Source of the DNA: Chloroflexi bacterium CFX6
Lineage (GTDB): Bacteria; Chloroflexota; Anaerolineae; Anaerolineales; Villigracilaceae
Direction: 5' to 3'
Length of the DNA: 64,000 bases
Assembly (NCBI GenBank): GCA_030263595.1
Contig: SZPG01000012.1
Coordinates: forward strand, 1 to 64,000
Part shown: one piece after another, positions 61,476 to 64,000 of the stretch
Position numbering within the stretch: the stretch's first letter is position 1
How the letters are laid out: every line of letters starts with the position of its first letter
The notes under the pieces: generated by a model
The model's database searches: none
What the model was told of the DNA's origin: nothing
The model's input: only the letters and a program-made list of their open reading frames with translations
Position numbers and translations under genes: made by a program

Positions 61476-62546
61476 TTGGCGTTCAACCCGCTTAACTGGC
61501 TGTTGGGCCTTTTTTCATTGGATATAGCGATAGACTTGGGGACCGCGAACACGTTGGTCAATGTGCGCGGCAAGGGAATTGTCATCAACGAACCCTCCTG
61601 GGTGACGATAGATAAACGCCTGCGCCAGCCGTTAGCCATTGGATTGGAAGCCAAGGAGATGATGGGGCGCACGCCGGGAAACGTCGCTGTCGTCCGTCCG
61701 TTGCGCGACGGTGTGATCTCCGAGTTCGACATTACGCAGGTGATGCTCGAGTATTTCATCGGTCGCGTTCACGAACAGAGCGTTGTGCCGCTGCCGCGTC
61801 CGCGCGTGGTGGTGGGCATTCCGACCGGCGTGACGGAGGTGGAGAAACGGGCTGTCTATGACGCGGTCATGGCTTCGGGAGCGCGCTCGGCTTACATGAT
61901 CGAGGAGCCGATCGCGGCGGCGCTGGGCGCCGGTCTTCCCGTCTCGGATATTCGCGGGAGCATGGTCGTGGATATCGGCGGCGGGACGACGGAGGTGGCG
62001 GTGCTTTCCATGAGCGGCGTGGTCGCGTCGAGGTCGCTGCGCGTGGCTGGCGATGAAATGGACCAGGATATTGTGCAATATTTACGGAACAAATACAACC
62101 TGCTCGTGGGCGAGGGAATCGCCGAGCAGATCAAATGGAAGATCGGGTCGGCTTACCCGCTCCATCCCGAAAAGACGATGGAAGTGCGCGGGCGCAATCT
62201 CGTGACGGGTCTGCCCGAAAGCATCGAGGTCTCATCCATCGAGATACGCGAGGCGCTGGCTGGCTCCGTGCAGGTGATCGTGGAGACCATCCGCGACGCG
62301 CTGGAGGAGGTGCCGCCGGAAATCGTGGCGGACCTGATGGACGTCGGCATTTGTCTTGCGGGCGGCGGCAGTTTGTTGCAGGGACTGGCGGACCGTTTGA
62401 CGGATGAGTTGAAACTGCGCGTGTGGGTCGCGGAAGACCCGCTTACTTGTGTCGCCCGCGGCGCGGGCATGGTGTTCGAGGATTTCGACGGTTTGAGCCG
62501 GTATCTGGTCGGTCTGGAACGAGGAAGCACGCGGCACAGCGCCTGA
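61476..62546 (+). CDS. mreB: Rod-shape-determining actin homologue MreB
   Basis: Polymerises under the membrane and guides cell-wall elongation. A 356-residue actin-fold protein: SLDIAIDLGTANTLVNVRGKG is phosphate loop 1, MVVDIGGGTTEVAVLS phosphate loop 2, IEEPIAAALGAGLPV the connecting motif and GICLAGGGSLLQGL the adenosine loop. The start is TTG at 61476 with GAGGAG six bases before; there is no ATG at a sensible place. The N-terminal AFNPLNWLLGLFS could be a membrane-contact helix. It leads mreC, mreD and a PBP2 candidate. Confidence 0.95.
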   Translation: MAFNPLNWLLGLFSLDIAIDLGTANTLVNVRGKGIVINEPSWVTIDKRLRQPLAIGLEAKEMMGRTPGNVAVVRPLRDGVISEFDITQVMLEYFIGRVHEQSVVPLPRPRVVVGIPTGVTEVEKRAVYDAVMASGARSAYMIEEPIAAALGAGLPVSDIRGSMVVDIGGGTTEVAVLSMSGVVASRSLRVAGDEMDQDIVQYLRNKYNLLVGEGIAEQIKWKIGSAYPLHPEKTMEVRGRNLVTGLPESIEVSSIEIREALAGSVQVIVETIRDALEEVPPEIVADLMDVGICLAGGGSLLQGLADRLTDELKLRVWVAEDPLTCVARGAGMVFEDFDGLSRYLVGLERGSTRHSA

Positions 62547-62592
62547 GGGGCGCGCCTATCCCGGCTCGAATGGTTGTGTTGTACTTTTTAAC

Positions 62593-63432
62593 ATGAGGAA
62601 TCGATTTTCGCGTTCGCTTCAAACAACGATCATTTTCCTGGTCGTGGGGGGAGTGATGGCGCTTGCGTTGGGCGGTTATTTCAGCGGCGCGTCGAATGCG
62701 CTTACGGACACGTTGATCAACGTTCAATTCTGGTTCTCTTCGCGGTTCATCGCCCTGCAGGATTTTTTCACCGCGCCGCGCGACATCGCCACGCTGCGCC
62801 AGCGGAACGTGGAATTGGAATCGGAGGTGGCTGAATTGCAGGCGCAGGTGATCCAGTTGCAGCAGCAGGTCGGGCAAACGGCGATCTTAGCCGCGCTTTT
62901 GGATTTCGCGCAGGCAAACCCTGCCAACAGGTTTCGCGCCGCCGCTGTGATTGGACGCGACCCCAGTCCGTTCCTGCACTACGTCATCATCAACCGCGGC
63001 TCGAACGATGGAATCCTGCGCGGGATGCCGGTTGTGACAGACCAGGGTCTGGTGGGACGCGTGGACGCGGTCATCGCGGACGCGGCTCGCGTGCAGTTGA
63101 TCACCGATCCGGGGTCGAGCGTCAATGTCCGCCTTCAGAACGCGAACGAGGAAGCCTCGCTCATCGGCTCGTTGACCGGCGACGTGATCCTTGACTTGAT
63201 CCCGCAGGATACGGATGTGAAAACCGGCGATCTGGTCCTGACCTCCGGGCTGGGAGGCGGTTATCCTCCCGACCTGATCGTCGGGCAGGTCGTCAACGTC
63301 CGTTCGCGCGATTACGATCTTTTCCAGCAGGCGACCGTCCAGCCTGTGGTGGATTTCACCCGCATGCAGATCGTCCTTGTGATCGTCAATTTTAGACCCG
63401 TGGATATTTCCCCGCTGATTCCCTCTCCATGA
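62593..63432 (+). CDS. mreC: Rod-shape-determining protein MreC
   Basis: Membrane scaffold between MreB and the elongation penicillin-binding protein. A 279-residue bitopic protein: a helix at about 12-32 (TIIFLVVGGVMALALGGYF), a coiled coil at about 70-97 (LRQRNVELESEVAELQAQV in outline) and two beta-barrels (AAVIGRDPSPFLHYVIINRG, MPVVTDQGLVGRV, GSLTGDVILDLIPQD and GDLVLTSGLGGGYPPDLIVG). It begins 46 bases after mreB and overlaps mreD by four bases. Confidence 0.95.
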   Translation: MRNRFSRSLQTTIIFLVVGGVMALALGGYFSGASNALTDTLINVQFWFSSRFIALQDFFTAPRDIATLRQRNVELESEVAELQAQVIQLQQQVGQTAILAALLDFAQANPANRFRAAAVIGRDPSPFLHYVIINRGSNDGILRGMPVVTDQGLVGRVDAVIADAARVQLITDPGSSVNVRLQNANEEASLIGSLTGDVILDLIPQDTDVKTGDLVLTSGLGGGYPPDLIVGQVVNVRSRDYDLFQQATVQPVVDFTRMQIVLVIVNFRPVDISPLIPSP

Positions 63433-63932
63433 TTCGTACCTTGTTGGCGTTTCCCGTGATCGTTATGGCTGTGATCCTGCAATCCGCCGTGATCAGCAGG
63501 TTGAGCCTGCTTTCCGGCTACGGCGATCTGCCGCTCGTCGTGCTGGCGGCGTGGGCGTTGCAGGACGAGGTTGAATCGGCGTGGCATTGGGCTATCGCCG
63601 CCGGGCTTTTGACGGGTTTTGTTTCCGGCATCCCCTGGATCGTGTTCGTGGCTGGGTACGTTGCCGTGGTCGCGCTGGCGAAAGTCATGCGGATGCGCGT
63701 GTGGCGGGCTTCCCTGCTTGCCATGTTCAGCGTCACCTTTCTTGGGACGCTCCTCCTGAATCTGTTTTCCCTCATAACCCTGCGCTTGTTCGGCGTTTCC
63801 ATCCCGCTCACGGATACGCTCGGTCTGCTGACTCTTCCCAGCGTCCTGCTGAACTTGTTGCTCGCCATCCCGGTATATGCGGTGATGCGCGACCTGGCGC
63901 ATTGGATGTATCCGTCAATGGAGGCTGGATGA
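63429..63932 (+). CDS. mreD: Rod-shape-determining protein MreD
   Basis: A 167-residue integral membrane protein of the elongasome with about five helices, starting IRTLLAFPVIVMAVILQSAVI and containing LSGYGDLPLVVLAAWAL. Sequence conservation in MreD is low, so position and topology carry the call. It overlaps both mreC and the next gene by four bases (ATGA). Confidence 0.9.
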   Translation: MIRTLLAFPVIVMAVILQSAVISRLSLLSGYGDLPLVVLAAWALQDEVESAWHWAIAAGLLTGFVSGIPWIVFVAGYVAVVALAKVMRMRVWRASLLAMFSVTFLGTLLLNLFSLITLRLFGVSIPLTDTLGLLTLPSVLLNLLLAIPVYAVMRDLAHWMYPSMEAG

Positions 63933-64000
63933 ATTCTGGAAATGTGAATCGCTATCAGGTCCCAGCCTGGCGCGTTTTCGTTGTCTACGTTGTGATGTTC
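63929..64000 (+). CDS. mrdA: Start of a probable penicillin-binding protein 2 gene (partial)
   Basis: The first 24 codons of a gene beginning at the ATGA overlap with mreD. They encode MNSGNVNRYQVPAWRVF and then a hydrophobic run (VVYVVMF), a cytoplasmic tail entering a first membrane helix, as in PBP2. mrdA commonly follows mreD. The sequence ends at the window edge, so this rests mainly on position. Confidence 0.6.
   Translation, partial: MNSGNVNRYQVPAWRVFVVYVVMF

Overview
The window reads as a chromosomal segment of a GC-rich, mesophilic member of the Chloroflexota, most likely class Anaerolineae. This is inferred from gene content: Tad-type pseudopilin genes with large secreted passengers, a maltodextrin ABC importer with two GH13 enzymes, a branched-chain amino-acid type ABC importer, eukaryote-type citrate synthase beside malate dehydrogenase, mreBCD, and no lipopolysaccharide genes. 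I saw no rRNA or tRNA genes, CRISPR array, transposase or phage genes. Dispersed palindromic repeats and short tandem arrays are frequent between genes.

Layout. 1-9.3 kb: surface and Tad region on the minus strand (broken beta-helix-like protein, TadG-like protein, two TadE-like proteins, prepilin peptidase), interrupted by glmS, which has a glmS-ribozyme-like leader. 9.4-14.5 kb: plus-strand housekeeping genes murA, trxB, mdh and gltA. 14.6-17.2 kb: membrane protein plus two-component pair. 17.3-19.8 kb: small redox/sulfurtransferase operon. 20-26 kb: repeat-rich stretch, in which a 99-bp inverted repeat bounds a 4.7-kb block (small Cys/His protein, oligopeptidase B, two exported or surface proteins) and one repeat copy supplies the end of an orphan ABC ATPase. 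26.4-34.2 kb: degenerate-receiver GGDEF-EAL protein, large secreted protein, TolB-like propeller, two paralogous lipoproteins and a sirtuin carrying a palindromic insert.

34.2-42.3 kb is a coherent maltodextrin locus: ATPase, binding protein and two permeases, then an extracellular amylase-type lipoprotein and a cytoplasmic GH13 enzyme, so that polymer is cut outside, imported as oligosaccharide and hydrolysed inside. 42.5-46.6 kb: cell-envelope sugar genes (UDP-glucuronate decarboxylase family, GtrA) and lipoproteins. 46.7-48.7 kb: scpB, a pseudouridine synthase and a CBS-ACT protein. 48.8-53.6 kb: complete Liv-type importer. 53.7-60.4 kb: six tightly packed minus-strand genes (uridine kinase, cyclophilin, VTT membrane protein, M20 peptidase, sensor kinase, response regulator). 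60.5-64 kb: degV, then mreB-mreC-mreD and the start of a probable PBP2 gene.

The most notable observations are a GlmS that has lost its conserved C-terminal tail while its leader looks like a self-cleaving ribozyme; a 32-bp tandem duplication that alone explains a frameshift in a surface protein; a MurA with Asp in place of the fosfomycin-target Cys; repeats that have entered coding sequence; and three genes with a -10 box six bases before the start codon. No complete new defence or mobile system was found.
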